Positions 16,757-26,312 of a stretch of 64,000 bases of DNA are shown piece after piece. Source of the DNA: Lysobacteraceae bacterium NML93-0793 (GTDB taxonomy: Bacteria; Pseudomonadota; Gammaproteobacteria; Xanthomonadales; Xanthomonadaceae); NCBI GenBank assembly GCA_002324875.1, contig NTJG01000007.1, positions 1 through 64,000 of the forward strand, given 5' to 3'. Positions within the stretch are counted from its first letter, which is position 1; each line of letters opens with the position of its first letter. The notes under the pieces were generated by a model. That model did no database searches and was not told where the DNA came from. It was given only the letters and a program-made list of their open reading frames with translations. The translations under genes were made by a program, and so were the position numbers.

Positions 16757-18099
16757 GCATGTCCGATGCGCCCCAGTCCATCGATCTGCTGATCGAAGCG
16801 GCCCATGTCGTGCCGGTCGAACCGCACGCGGTCGTGCTCGACGACCACGCGCTCGCCGTGCACGAGGGCCGGATCGTCGCCGTGCTGCCGATTCCCGAAG
16901 CGCGCCGCCGTTTCGCCGCGTCCGAGACGGTCTCCCGGCCGCATTCGGCGGTGTTGCCGGGCCTGGTCAACGCCCATACCCACAACCCGATGACCCTGTT
17001 GCGCGGCATCGCCGACGACCTGCCGCTCAAGGTCTGGCTGCAGGAACACATCTGGCCGATCGAGGGCGCGGTGATCAGCCCGGTCTTCGTCGCCGACGGC
17101 ATCACGCTCGCGATGGCCGAGATGCTGCGTGGCGGCACCACCTGCGTCAACGAGAACTACTTCTTTCCCGACGTGCAGGCCGCGGTCTACAAGCAGCACG
17201 GGTTCCGTGCTCGCGTGGGCCTGCCGGTCATCGATTTCCCGACCGCATGGGCGGGCAGCGACGACGAATACTTCGACAAGGCGGGCGCGGTCCACGACCA
17301 GTGGCGCGACGATCCGCTGATCGCGATGGCGTTCGCGCCGCACGCGCCGTACACCGTGAGCGATGCGAACTTCGAGCGCATCCGCATGCTGGCCGACCAG
17401 CTCGATCTGCCGGTGCATCTGCATCTGCACGAGACCGCGCAGGAGGTCGAGCAGTCGCAGCAGCAGTACGGCCAGCGACCGATCGCGCGCCTGGATCGCC
17501 TCGGGCTGGTCAACGATCGCCTGATCGCAGTGCACATGACCCAGTTGACCGAAGGCGAAATCCACCTGTGCGCCGAACGCGGCGTCAGCGTGGTGCATTG
17601 CCCGGAATCCAACCTGAAGCTGGCCTCGGGCTTCTGTCCTGCCTGCGCGCTGGAACGGGCGGGCGTCAATATCGCCATCGGCACCGACGGCGTCGCCAGC
17701 AACAACGATCTCGACATGTTCGGCGAAACCCGCACCGCGGCCATCCTGGCCAAGGCCGTCGCGCAGGATGCGGCCGCGTTCGACGCGTTCACCGCGCTGC
17801 GCGCGGCCACGCTGGGCGGTGCGAAGGCGATCGGCTTCGATCATCTCGTCGGCTCGATCGAAGCCGGCAAGCAGGCCGATCTGGTCTGCGTCGATCTGTC
17901 GCCGATCGAGACCCAGCCGCTGCATCATGTGGTCTCGCAGCTGGTCTACGCGACCGGACGTCACCAGGTGGGCGATGTCTGGATCGCCGGCCAGCGCAAG
18001 CTGCGCGAACGCGAACTGGTCGGGTTCGATCTCGATGCGATCGGCGCCAATGCACGCCAGTGGCGTGCGCGCATTTCCTCCATCCGACCCCAGTCCTGA
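16753..18099 (+). CDS. TRZ/ATZ-family amidohydrolase (MTA/SAH deaminase-like)
   Basis: 448 residues of the amidohydrolase superfamily. Metal-site motifs: [20 protein letters not shown], the VHMTQL histidine, [12 protein letters not shown] and [14 protein letters not shown]. They match 5-methylthioadenosine/S-adenosylhomocysteine deaminases and related TRZ/ATZ hydrolases. The ATGA overlap with the preceding gene and the ubiG gene 13 bp downstream suggest one operon; an adenosyl-nucleoside recycling role next to an SAM-dependent methyltransferase would fit. The exact substrate cannot be read from sequence. Confidence 0.87.
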   Translation: MSMSDAPQSIDLLIEAAHVVPVEPHAVVLDDHALAVHEGRIVAVLPIPEARRRFAASETVSRPHSAVLPGLVNAHTHNPMTLLRGIADDLPLKVWLQEHIWPIEGAVISPVFVADGITLAMAEMLRGGTTCVNENYFFPDVQAAVYKQHGFRARVGLPVIDFPTAWAGSDDEYFDKAGAVHDQWRDDPLIAMAFAPHAPYTVSDANFERIRMLADQLDLPVHLHLHETAQEVEQSQQQYGQRPIARLDRLGLVNDRLIAVHMTQLTEGEIHLCAERGVSVVHCPESNLKLASGFCPACALERAGVNIAIGTDGVASNNDLDMFGETRTAAILAKAVAQDAAAFDAFTALRAATLGGAKAIGFDHLVGSIEAGKQADLVCVDLSPIETQPLHHVVSQLVYATGRHQVGDVWIAGQRKLRERELVGFDLDAIGANARQWRARISSIRPQS

Positions 18100-18112
18100 C
18101 CGGAGCCGCCCC

Positions 18113-18823
18113 ATGAGCGCCCCCCGCGACAATTTCCATCAGTCCGAACTCGACAAGTTCGGCGCTTTGGCCAACCGCTGGTGGGATGCGGACGGCCCGC
18201 AGAAGCCGCTGCACGCACTCAATCCGGTGCGTCTGGACTACGTGCGCCACCGCGCCCAGCTCGACGGCGCGACCGTGCTCGACGTCGGCTGCGGCGGCGG
18301 TCTGCTCAGCGAGGCGATGGCCAGGCTCGGCGCCAAGGTCACCGCGATCGATCTCGCCGAGGACCTGGTCAAGGTGGCCACGCTGCACAGCCTCGAAAGC
18401 GGGGTGCAGGTCGACTACCGCGTGCAGTCGGTCGAGGCACTGGCCGCCGAGCGGCCCGGCAGCTACGACATCGTGACCTGCATGGAAATGCTCGAACACG
18501 TGCCGGACCCGGCGGCGATCCTGCAGGCCTGCGCCACGCTGCTCAAGCCCGGCGGGCACCTGTTCGTCTCGACGCTCAACCGCACGCCGGCCGCGTTCGC
18601 ACTCGCGATCGTCGGCGCCGAATACGTCGCGCGCCTGCTGCCGCGCGGCACCCACCAGTACGCGTCCTTCATCCGGCCGTCGGAGCTCGGTGGCTGGCTG
18701 CGGGCGGCGGACCTGCAACTCGACGACGTCAGTGGACTGATGTACGAGCCCTGGCGCAACGGCGCGCGGCTGATCCCGCGCACCGACGTCAACTACGTCG
18801 CCTGGGCACGGAAGCCGGCGTGA
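18113..18823 (+). CDS. ubiG: UbiG, ubiquinone 3-O-methyltransferase
   Basis: 236 residues. SAM-binding motif [21 protein letters not shown], motif [18 protein letters not shown] and motif [19 protein letters not shown] are all present, along with the UbiG-specific [18 protein letters not shown] start. It catalyses both O-methylations of ubiquinone synthesis. GGAG precedes the ATG. The stop overlaps the GTG of gph (GTGA). Confidence 0.96.
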   Translation: MSAPRDNFHQSELDKFGALANRWWDADGPQKPLHALNPVRLDYVRHRAQLDGATVLDVGCGGGLLSEAMARLGAKVTAIDLAEDLVKVATLHSLESGVQVDYRVQSVEALAAERPGSYDIVTCMEMLEHVPDPAAILQACATLLKPGGHLFVSTLNRTPAAFALAIVGAEYVARLLPRGTHQYASFIRPSELGGWLRAADLQLDDVSGLMYEPWRNGARLIPRTDVNYVAWARKPA

Positions 18824-19500
18824 GCGACGCGGTCCGTTTCCCGCCCGGCGCGCTGTTCGACCTCGATGGCACGCTGCTCGACAGCGCGCCGGACATGCTC
18901 GCCACCGTCAACCGGATGCGCGACAGCCGCGGCCGGCCGCCGATCACGTTGGCCGAGATCCGTCCGGTCGTCTCGCGCGGCGCCCGTGCAATGGCGTCGG
19001 TCGCATTTCCGGAGCTCGATGCCGACGGCGTGCTGGCGCTGGTGCCGGAATTCCTGTCGGTCTACGGCGAGGAACTCGGGCGCCACGGCGCCCCGTTCGA
19101 CGGTGTCGAAGCGATGCTCTCGGCGCTGGACGCCGCAGGCACGCGCTGGGGCATCGTGACCAACAAACCCGAAGCCCTTGCCGCACGCATTCTGCCCCAG
19201 CTCGGCTGGCAGGACCGATGCGCGGTGCTGGTCGGGGGCGACACGCTGGCCGAGCGCAAACCGCATCCGCTGCCGCTATTGTATGCGGCCGACGCGATGG
19301 GGCTGTCGCCGGCCGCCTGCGTGTACGTCGGTGATGATGCGCGCGACATCGTGGCCGCGCGCGCGGCCGGCATGCCATCGATCGTCGCGCTGTGGGGCTA
19401 CCGGCTCGCCGACGACGATCCGGTGGCTTGGCAGGGCACGGTGATGCACGACGCCCCCGGCGCACTCGTCGACCCGTCAGCCTGGCCGGCGACCCCATGA
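18820..19500 (+). CDS. gph: Phosphoglycolate phosphatase (HAD family)
   Basis: 226 residues. HAD motif I is [10 protein letters not shown], motif II is [11 protein letters not shown], motif III Lys is in ERKPHPLP, and motif IV is VGDDARDI. The helical cap lies at about 20-90. It removes 2-phosphoglycolate formed during repair of oxidised DNA ends. The GTG start overlaps the ubiG stop, an arrangement also known from other gammaproteobacteria. The stop overlaps the next ATG. Confidence 0.92.
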   Translation: MSDAVRFPPGALFDLDGTLLDSAPDMLATVNRMRDSRGRPPITLAEIRPVVSRGARAMASVAFPELDADGVLALVPEFLSVYGEELGRHGAPFDGVEAMLSALDAAGTRWGIVTNKPEALAARILPQLGWQDRCAVLVGGDTLAERKPHPLPLLYAADAMGLSPAACVYVGDDARDIVAARAAGMPSIVALWGYRLADDDPVAWQGTVMHDAPGALVDPSAWPATP

Positions 19501-20162
19501 GCGGGGGGGCCGAGAGCGGCGAGGCGTTCATCGCGAAGTGGCGGGCGCGCTGGCCGGAGTGGCGGATCGGCCAGGGCTTCGTCGCGCCGGACGAGCGCGC
19601 GCGCACCGAAGCCTGGTTCGCGTTGCTCGACGAACTCACCGACGCGGCGTGGGGCGGGGCGGATCCGTCACCCGGTCTGGCCAAGCTGGCCTGGTGGCAG
19701 GACGAACTGCAGGGCTGGGCGAAAGGCGCGCGACGGCATCCACTGGCGCCGGTTCTGCAACGCGCCGATGCGCCCTGGCAGACGCTGGCACTGGGGTTGC
19801 GCACCCTGCCGGCGACCCGTGAACACATCGACGACCCTGCGCGCGACCTCACCGCGCTGCGCGATCTCGGCTTGGCGATCGACGCCTGCGAGGCGCGCCT
19901 GTTCGATGCGGGCGTGGTGCCGGGCGCAGAGGCGGGCCTGTCGGCCACGCGTCTGCTCGCGGCCAAGGCCTGTCTCTACGCCGACGATGCGCTCGCCCGT
20001 ACCTGCCTGCAGCGCTGGCCGCTGCGCAGGGGGCCCAGGCCGCGGCGGATTGCCGACGCCATCCTCCGGGCCCGTCTGCAGGGGCTGCTGCGGACAGGCG
20101 ACGTGCGCCCGGCTGTCGGGCCGACGCTGGTGTGGCGGGTCTGGCGCGCCGCGCGCGCCTGA
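19497..20162 (+). CDS. Squalene/phytoene synthase-like protein, short and probably non-synthase
   Basis: 221 residues. The stretch LAKLAWWQDELQGWAKGARR followed by HPLAPVL matches the squalene/phytoene synthase fold, but the aspartate-rich substrate motifs (DxxxD) of real synthases are not visible and the protein is shorter. This resembles the assembly-factor branch of the family (NDUFAF6-like) more than HpnC/HpnD. It is translationally coupled to gph (ATGA). The function is unknown; a link to quinone or respiratory-chain biogenesis is only suggested by the ubiG neighbour. Confidence 0.65.
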   Translation: MSGGAESGEAFIAKWRARWPEWRIGQGFVAPDERARTEAWFALLDELTDAAWGGADPSPGLAKLAWWQDELQGWAKGARRHPLAPVLQRADAPWQTLALGLRTLPATREHIDDPARDLTALRDLGLAIDACEARLFDAGVVPGAEAGLSATRLLAAKACLYADDALARTCLQRWPLRRGPRPRRIADAILRARLQGLLRTGDVRPAVGPTLVWRVWRAARA

Positions 20163-20292
20163 ACTTCCGCCTCGCGCGCGGCACGGAAACGCTCCGTTGC
20201 GGGGGCGCGTGGACGCAAGCCGCTAAACTGGCCGGCCTTCGCGCAGGCCGTTCGCGGTCGCGCCGCCCGTCTTCCGCGAGTTTCCCTTGAGC

Positions 20293-21198
20293 ATGTCCGC
20301 ACGCAGCCCGTTCCTTCCCGATGTCGCCGGTGACCAGGCCCAGGCCGCGCGCCTGCTGGACTGGGTGGGCATGGCCCGGATCGCCCTGCCGCTGCGGATC
20401 GGCGGCAGCGACGGCGCCGAGGTCACCGTGGCAGCCTCGGCCGACATCGGGGTCAATCTGGTCGACGCCGATGCGCGCGGCATCCACATGTCGCGGCTCT
20501 ATCTGCATCTGCAGGATTCGCTGTCGAGCGAGGTGCTGTCGCGCGCGTCGTTGCAGCGCGTGCTGCAGGACTGCATCGCGTCGCAGCGCGGCCTGGCCGA
20601 CCGCGTCCAGCTGACCCTGCGCTACGCCCAGCTCCTGCGCCGGCCGGCGCTCGCCAGCGCGCACAGCGGCTGGAAGTCCTATCCCGTCGGGATCGACGCC
20701 GTGCTCGACGCCGATGGTCTCGAGCTGACCCTGTCGCTCGCGGTGGAATACTCCAGCACGTGTCCGGCGTCCGCTGCGCTGTCGCGCCAGCTCAACGCGG
20801 CGCGGTTCGCCGACGATTTCGCAGGCGCCTCGCCGGATGTCGATACGGTGCACGACTGGCTGGCCTCACCCCGCGGTCTCGCCGCCACGCCTCATGCGCA
20901 GCGCAGTCGCGCCGACGTCCGGTTCGTGCTCGCCGGGAACGTCGACGGATTTCCGGTGCTGGATCTGGTCGACGCGCTCGAGCATGCGCTCGCCACGCCG
21001 GTCCAGACCGCGGTCAAGCGCGAGGACGAGCAGGCGTTCGCCTCGCTCAACGCCGAGAATCTGATGTTCTGTGAGGACGCCGCCCGCCGCGTGGCCGCCG
21101 TTCTGACGACGGATCCACGGGTCGCGCGCTTCGACGCGACGGTGTCCCACTTCGAAAGTCTGCACGCACACGACGCGGTGGCGCGGGTGCGCGGCTGA
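20293..21198 (+). CDS. folE2: GTP cyclohydrolase FolE2
   Basis: 301 residues of the FolE2 (COG1469) type, which makes dihydroneopterin triphosphate for folate without strict zinc dependence. Diagnostic pieces: DWVGMARIALPLRI, ADIGVNLVDADARGIHMSRL, the conserved Cys region VEYSSTCPASAALSRQL, and the C-terminal DATVSHFESLHAHDAVARV. The ATG at 20293 is chosen; a TTG two codons upstream is possible. It is separated by 130 bp from the ubiG operon and converges on the autotransporter gene. Confidence 0.93.
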   Translation: MSARSPFLPDVAGDQAQAARLLDWVGMARIALPLRIGGSDGAEVTVAASADIGVNLVDADARGIHMSRLYLHLQDSLSSEVLSRASLQRVLQDCIASQRGLADRVQLTLRYAQLLRRPALASAHSGWKSYPVGIDAVLDADGLELTLSLAVEYSSTCPASAALSRQLNAARFADDFAGASPDVDTVHDWLASPRGLAATPHAQRSRADVRFVLAGNVDGFPVLDLVDALEHALATPVQTAVKREDEQAFASLNAENLMFCEDAARRVAAVLTTDPRVARFDATVSHFESLHAHDAVARVRG

Positions 21199-21238
21199 GA
21201 GCGAGCGGCACACGCTCCACGCGTCCGAGCTCGACGCG

Positions 21239-21274
21239 CAAAAAAGGGAGCGGCCGGAGCCGCTCCCTTCTTTT
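21239..21274. terminator. Bidirectional terminator, folE2/autotransporter
   Basis: GGGAGCGGC-CGGA-GCCGCTCCC hairpin with an A run on the left and TTCTTTTT on the right. It serves the convergent folE2 (+) and subtilase (-) genes. Confidence 0.88.
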
Positions 21275-21288
21275 TCCTCGGGCGATGA

Positions 21289-24200
21289 TCAGAACTGGAC
21301 GGAGAACCGCGCGTTCGCGCCGTGGTCCCGGATGTCGTCCGACAGCACGCCGGAGTATCCGACTTCGAACAGGCTGTTGGCCGAAGTCCGTGCCGCAAAG
21401 CCCAGCTCCACCAGCGTCGCCTCATCCGTGATCGCAGGACTGCGCACGGTGAAGGTCTCGCCACCCTCCCACGCTGCCCGGGTGCTGCGGATCTGGTCGC
21501 CGCCCGCGTAGCGATAGCCCAGGTTGCCGCGCAGGCTCAGCCACGACTGCTCCTGCTGCGAGCCTCGCAGCGCGACGTCGAAGCGCAGGCCGGCCGTGCT
21601 CAGATCGGCGCGGCCGCTGGATGCCCCCAACGCGAGCGCAGCAGCACCACCGTCCTCGCGCGCCGCGTCGGTATCCAGTTCCACGTGGGCATACTGGAGA
21701 TACGGCTCGAACGACCACGCACCCGTGCCGAAGCGGTAACCGGCCTCGACGAACGCCTGCCAGGCGTCGGCGTCGTACTGCGAGCGGGTTACGTCGGTGA
21801 GGCCGGGGAATGCGACCCGCCGCTCGATATCCAGTTCGTGCCACGTGTAGCTGTAGCCGGCGCGCACGCCGAAACCACCGAAGGCGGTGCTCGCATAGAG
21901 ACCGGCATGACGGCTGTCGGTTTCGCCCTTGGAGCCACGCTGGCGCAGATCGAAGTCCGTGCGTCCGGTGCCGCCGAACACGCCCAGACGCCAGGCGCCG
22001 AAGGTGTGATCGAGACCGACCAGCGCGGCACTGCCGTTGGACTGCACCCGCGCCGCGTTCCCGTCACCTTCGATGCGGCCGCCGTGACGCTGGATCTCCA
22101 CCCAGGCGCCAGTGGCCGCGTCATCGTCCTGCTGGGCGGTGAAGGCGTCCTGGCCGAGCCCTGCGCGCGCGAGCGCGGCATTGCGGACCATGCGGCCGCT
22201 GTCGATCAGGATCGCCTGGGCGCTCGCGTGGGCTTCACCGGACAGGCTGTCGAAGGCCCGCTGCGCTTGATCCGGCGTGAGCTGGGTCAGCACCACGGGC
22301 AGGCCCTGATCGACGGCCAGGCCGTCGGCGGCAACCGCCACGGCCTGCTGGTTCGCAGTGCCGGCGACGGAGGCCAGGGCGGCGCCGCGGACGACGTCCA
22401 CGCTCAGTCCATTGGCGCCGTAGATCAGCGACAAGCCCAGGAACGGTGAGAGGGCATTGCTGTCGAGCGCATCGAACTGTCCGGTCAGGCCGCCCTGCGC
22501 GGTGATGAGGCTGTAGCTCTGGCCGAGCAGGTAAGTGCCCGGCAGCGAGATCGCGCGCAGCGTGCCACCTTCGATCGACGCGGTGCCGGTCACCCGCAAC
22601 AGGTCGGATGTCGCCGGCGGCTGGAGTTCCGCCTCGAATACGGAGCCGGCCACCTGCACGTAGTCACCATCGATCGTCAGCGTGCCGATGGAGTTGCCCG
22701 GCGCAATGGTGCCGGCCACCCAGGTATCGGCGAGCGTGCCGCTGCCGCCGAGCGTGCCGGACGCACCCACGCGGGTCTGCGCACCGCTGACGGTGCCGTT
22801 GACCACAGCCAGACCGTTCGCCACGTCCAGCGTGCTCCCGCGCAACGCCCCATTGAGCAGCAGTGCGCCGCCGTCCACGCGGACGTCGCTGCTCAGTGTG
22901 TTGTCGCCGTCGAGCTCGAGCAGACCTGCGCGCACGGTTGCACCGGCAAAGCTGTTGTCGCCCGACAACCGCAACCAGCCTGTCCCCGATTTCGTAAGCC
23001 GCCCGGGACCGCCGATGTCGTTGGTCCAGTCGTCCCATGCGCCGCCTTCCCACACTTTGCGTCCGCCGGCCACCGTGGTCATCACCACATCGGTGTCCAC
23101 GCGCAGCAGGCCGGGGCCTTCGATCGCCGCCTTGAGGTTGAGCAGGCCCCAGCCGTAGATCTCGTCGACGCCGTCTGCGCCGATGTCGGTCGCGGTGGTC
23201 AGCATGACGTCACGCACCTGGGCGCCGGTCAGATAGGGGAACCGTTCCAGCAGCAGTCCGAGTGCACCGGTGACGTGCGGCGCGGCCATGGAGGTGCCCG
23301 AGTAATCGGCATAGGCGAAATCAGCCGAGAAATCGCCGTATTCGAAGCGCAGGTTTCCGTCCGCGTCGACGACCCAGTCGGCCACGATGTCTTCGTCGCC
23401 GCCGTAGACCGTCGACGTGATGTTCGAGCCCGGAGCCGCGATGCACCACTCGGCGCTGACGCCGCACTTCATCGAACGATTGCTGAGCTCCAGCTGCTCG
23501 TTGAGATTCACCACACTGACCCAGTATTGCTCGATCTCGGGAAAGAGCATCGGCAGCGTCGCCGGCGCGCTGGCGTGCGGGCTGGCCGCCGGCGACGCAT
23601 TCGTGGTGCTGTTGCCTGCGGCCACCACCTGGAGCAGCCCCGTGTCGCGCGATGCGGCAGCCATTTCCTCGAATGTCGCCGCGATGCCGGCATTGGCCAT
23701 CAGTGCGTCGTGGTAGAGCGCCACCTCTTCCGGCGTGTACGCCTGGTAGGTGTAGCCCCAGCTGTGGTTCATCGCCCGGACGCCGTGATCGGCAGCCTGC
23801 TGGTACATCTGCGCGAATGCGTTGCTGTCCGCACCGGTGCCGAACGACAGGCAGTCGTTGTACAGGATGCAGGGCAGGTCGACGATGGTCAGGCTGTCGT
23901 TGAACAGGCGAGCCGAGCTCAGGTCGGCGCCGAAGGCGACACCGTGCATACCGTTGCCGTCGCGGTTGGCGGCCATCGTGCCGGCCACGTGGGTGCCGTG
24001 GCTGCCGTAGTAGTAGAACGTGTTGCCCCAAAGATGATTGTTGGCGGGGTTGGGGAAGTACTGCTGCAGCGACGGATCGTAGTACTCCGCATCGATGGAG
24101 ACCTTGTCGCCTTCGGAGTAGAAGCAGGCATCGGGGCCGGCGAGCACGGTGCTGTCGGTGCACAGGGTGCCGTCGGCGAGCAGCTCGGCCATGGTGATCG

Positions 24201-24711
24201 CACGGTGGTCCTTGCCCGCGAACTCGTCATGATCGAGCCCGGCGCCGGAGTCGAGCAGGCCCAGGCGCACGCCGGCCCCAGTCAATCCGCGCGCATAGGC
24301 ATGGTGCGCATTGATGACTTCGAGGCCCCAGTCGGCCTGGAACTCCTCGGTGATCCACGCCTCGGCAGAATCGGGGGCGTCCGGAACATCGGCCGTGACG
24401 CTGAGGGTGCCCGCCACGCCGACAGACGCCACGTTCGTATGAAGCGGCTTGCGCTGCCAGACGCGACTGAACGCCATCGGTGCATCCGCAGGCTGGAATG
24501 TGTTGGTAGGCGCGGTGCGGAAGGCGGCGGCAACGGCCTGTTCGATGTCGTGACTACGGGGAGAGGCGTCGATCGCGGCATCCGCCGCCAGTGCTGCGGC
24601 ACTGAACGACAATCCGACGATACCGACGGCGATTGCCGCGGCGATCTGGGTCCGGCGCGGTGCACGCGCGTTGCGGACGTGGGCGGGCAGAGCGGTCTTA
24701 CAGTTCTTCAT
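21289..24711 (-). CDS. Autotransporter subtilisin-like (S8) serine protease
   Basis: 1140 residues. A long basic signal peptide (ATG at 24711 with AGGA upstream) ends near SAAALAADA (about 43). The S8 catalytic domain shows Asp154 (LGLLDSGAG), His238 (GSHGTHVAG), the oxyanion Asn region (VVAAGNS, about 367) and Ser474 (GTSMAAPHVTG), so it should be active. Residues about 560-700 form a passenger beta-helix with autotransporter-associated repeats (GTGWLRLSGDNSF, GTIAPGNSIGTLTI). The last about 280 residues form an outer-membrane beta-barrel ending ...RFSVQF with the terminal Phe. It is type Va secreted. The position fits a monocistronic secreted virulence or nutrition protease; the downstream side converges on folE2. 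Confidence 0.93.
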   Translation of the reverse strand: MKNCKTALPAHVRNARAPRRTQIAAAIAVGIVGLSFSAAALAADAAIDASPRSHDIEQAVAAAFRTAPTNTFQPADAPMAFSRVWQRKPLHTNVASVGVAGTLSVTADVPDAPDSAEAWITEEFQADWGLEVINAHHAYARGLTGAGVRLGLLDSGAGLDHDEFAGKDHRAITMAELLADGTLCTDSTVLAGPDACFYSEGDKVSIDAEYYDPSLQQYFPNPANNHLWGNTFYYYGSHGTHVAGTMAANRDGNGMHGVAFGADLSSARLFNDSLTIVDLPCILYNDCLSFGTGADSNAFAQMYQQAADHGVRAMNHSWGYTYQAYTPEEVALYHDALMANAGIAATFEEMAAASRDTGLLQVVAAGNSTTNASPAASPHASAPATLPMLFPEIEQYWVSVVNLNEQLELSNRSMKCGVSAEWCIAAPGSNITSTVYGGDEDIVADWVVDADGNLRFEYGDFSADFAYADYSGTSMAAPHVTGALGLLLERFPYLTGAQVRDVMLTTATDIGADGVDEIYGWGLLNLKAAIEGPGLLRVDTDVVMTTVAGGRKVWEGGAWDDWTNDIGGPGRLTKSGTGWLRLSGDNSFAGATVRAGLLELDGDNTLSSDVRVDGGALLLNGALRGSTLDVANGLAVVNGTVSGAQTRVGASGTLGGSGTLADTWVAGTIAPGNSIGTLTIDGDYVQVAGSVFEAELQPPATSDLLRVTGTASIEGGTLRAISLPGTYLLGQSYSLITAQGGLTGQFDALDSNALSPFLGLSLIYGANGLSVDVVRGAALASVAGTANQQAVAVAADGLAVDQGLPVVLTQLTPDQAQRAFDSLSGEAHASAQAILIDSGRMVRNAALARAGLGQDAFTAQQDDDAATGAWVEIQRHGGRIEGDGNAARVQSNGSAALVGLDHTFGAWRLGVFGGTGRTDFDLRQRGSKGETDSRHAGLYASTAFGGFGVRAGYSYTWHELDIERRVAFPGLTDVTRSQYDADAWQAFVEAGYRFGTGAWSFEPYLQYAHVELDTDAAREDGGAAALALGASSGRADLSTAGLRFDVALRGSQQEQSWLSLRGNLGYRYAGGDQIRSTRAAWEGGETFTVRSPAITDEATLVELGFAARTSANSLFEVGYSGVLSDDIRDHGANARFSVQF

Positions 24712-24886
24712 TCGCAATCCTGGGCAAGTGGGACACGCGCACCCGAATCGTTCAGGCGGCAGTCATGCACTTTGCCCGATCGCGTCCGGTTTCGCATGCG
24801 CGAATGATCACAGTTCTTCGCGAATGTCCGGCCCGGATGTCACGTCCGGTTTTCCTGCAAAGCGCCAGATACCAGCTTCGATCTGG

Positions 24887-25300
24887 TCAGCGGCCGGAAA
24901 TTCTGCCGGCCTGATGCACGGTCACCCGGAACGCGAGTGTGCGTCCATCAGGCCTGGTCACCCGGATGCGCACATTGCCGGATGTCCGGGGCGCGGGAAG
25001 TTCGATGCGTGCCGAGGCGGGCACTGCGAACGACGTGTCCCCGATGTCGATTCGAGAGCCTGGCGGTGCTTGCACACGGATCGTCCCACCCGCGGGCACG
25101 TCGCGCGTGACCTGCACCAGGGTGTCCGGGACCGGCACGCCGGCAGGCCGTGGCGAGCGCGGGGGAGGTGACGTGATGGGATCGCTGGGCGTCGGCTGTA
25201 CCGCTGCGATGTCCGCACTCCTCGCGCTGCACCCTGCCGCAGCAATTGCGGAAGCGGCGAGTACGCATGCACGCAAGGCGAGAGACGCGAGCATCCGCAT
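24887..25300 (-). CDS. Small lipoprotein resembling the N-terminal domain of the adjacent M23 peptidase
   Basis: 137 residues. The signal peptide MRMLASLALRACVLAASA ends at the lipobox IAAAGC. After a Pro/Ser linker (40-60) comes an about 75-residue beta-rich domain: VQVTRDVPAGGTIRVQAPPG, RIDIGDTSFAVPAS, GNVRIRVTRPDGRTLAFRV. Its order resembles the N-terminal domain of the M23 peptidase 88 bp upstream (VIGKVPAGARVLYRDRAVRV, GPVQLQITRADGS). No named family is recognised. The ATG at 25300 is chosen (a second ATG at 25294 is possible); a longer frame to 25384 would bury the signal peptide. Confidence 0.7.
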   Translation of the reverse strand: MRMLASLALRACVLAASAIAAAGCSARSADIAAVQPTPSDPITSPPPRSPRPAGVPVPDTLVQVTRDVPAGGTIRVQAPPGSRIDIGDTSFAVPASARIELPAPRTSGNVRIRVTRPDGRTLAFRVTVHQAGRISGR

Positions 25301-25388
25301 CCCGCGTCGGCCCGCATGGCTGGGCTCTCCAGCGCGGTCGCGCGCACGGTCTGCTGGGAGCGCACGCCTCATGACGGTAATCAAGCTG

Positions 25389-26231
25389 TCACGGCGCGCG
25401 CTCGAGCACCAGCTGCGGGTCGATGCGCACGTCCAGCCAGTTCATGCCCCAGTGCAGGTGCGGTCCGGTGGCGCGGCCGGTCGCGCCGACGGCGCCGATC
25501 ACCTGGCCCTGCTCGATGCGGTCGCCGACCTTCGCGTCGATACGCGAGAGGTGCAGGAAGTTCGAGCTCACGCCGTGTCCGTGGTCCAGCAGCAGGGTGC
25601 CGCCGGTGAGATAGAGGTCGGGCGCGGCGAAGGTGACGATGCCCGCGGCCGGTGCCTTGACCGGCGTGCCGGTGGGCGCGGCGATGTCCATGCCCGAGTG
25701 CGGCGAGCCGGGCTGGCCGTTGTACGAACGCGCGCGACCGAAGCGGCCGCTGATGCGCCCCTCGACCGGCCGGATGAAGCCGTTGCCGAAATCGACGCGG
25801 GCGTCATCGCGCACGCGCGCTTCGGTCACCTGCGCCTGTTCGCGGCGGATGCGCTCGGCGATCGCCGCCGGCGGATTGACGGTCGCCGGGGGCACGCCGT
25901 TGACGCGTTCCACCGGCCAGTCGCGCGGTGTGATCGCGATCGACGCCGTGTCCCGGCTGCCGTCCGCGCGGGTGATCTGCAGCTGCACCGGCCCGGTCTC
26001 GTCGCGGCCGACGCCGATCACGACGGTGCCGTAGTCGCTGACGCGGACTGCGCGATCGCGATACAGCACCCGGGCACCCGCCGGCACCTTGCCGATCACC
26101 AGGCTGCCCTGCTGGACCTGCGCCGGGAAGCGGACGTCGGCCGCGTCCTGCGCGATGAGCGGAGCGGCGTTCGTGAGAAGCGCTGCGAGCGCGAGCAGAC
26201 ACGCGAACGGTCGAGAGCGGCGTGAGGTCAT
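25389..26231 (-). CDS. M23 family (LytM-type) metallopeptidase
   Basis: 280 residues with a cleavable signal peptide (MTSRRSRPFACLLALAAL, cleaved near IAQDA). An N-terminal beta domain (30-110) is followed by a linker and the LytM domain. Zinc ligands are seen in HSGMDIAAPTGTPVKAP (HxxxD) and GPHLHWGMNW (HxH), so it should be active on peptidoglycan cross-links. The ATG at 26231 has CGGA upstream; a 16-codon extension exists but lacks a site. It is transcribed with pyrC upstream (81 bp gap) and the lipoprotein downstream. Confidence 0.9.
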   Translation of the reverse strand: MTSRRSRPFACLLALAALLTNAAPLIAQDAADVRFPAQVQQGSLVIGKVPAGARVLYRDRAVRVSDYGTVVIGVGRDETGPVQLQITRADGSRDTASIAITPRDWPVERVNGVPPATVNPPAAIAERIRREQAQVTEARVRDDARVDFGNGFIRPVEGRISGRFGRARSYNGQPGSPHSGMDIAAPTGTPVKAPAAGIVTFAAPDLYLTGGTLLLDHGHGVSSNFLHLSRIDAKVGDRIEQGQVIGAVGATGRATGPHLHWGMNWLDVRIDPQLVLERAP

Positions 26232-26312
26232 GCGGAAATCCGGAGGGTAAGAAAATCGTGTACCGGCTGCGCGACGCACCCGGCCTTCAAGGTGCGGTGT
26301 GGTATCGACGGC

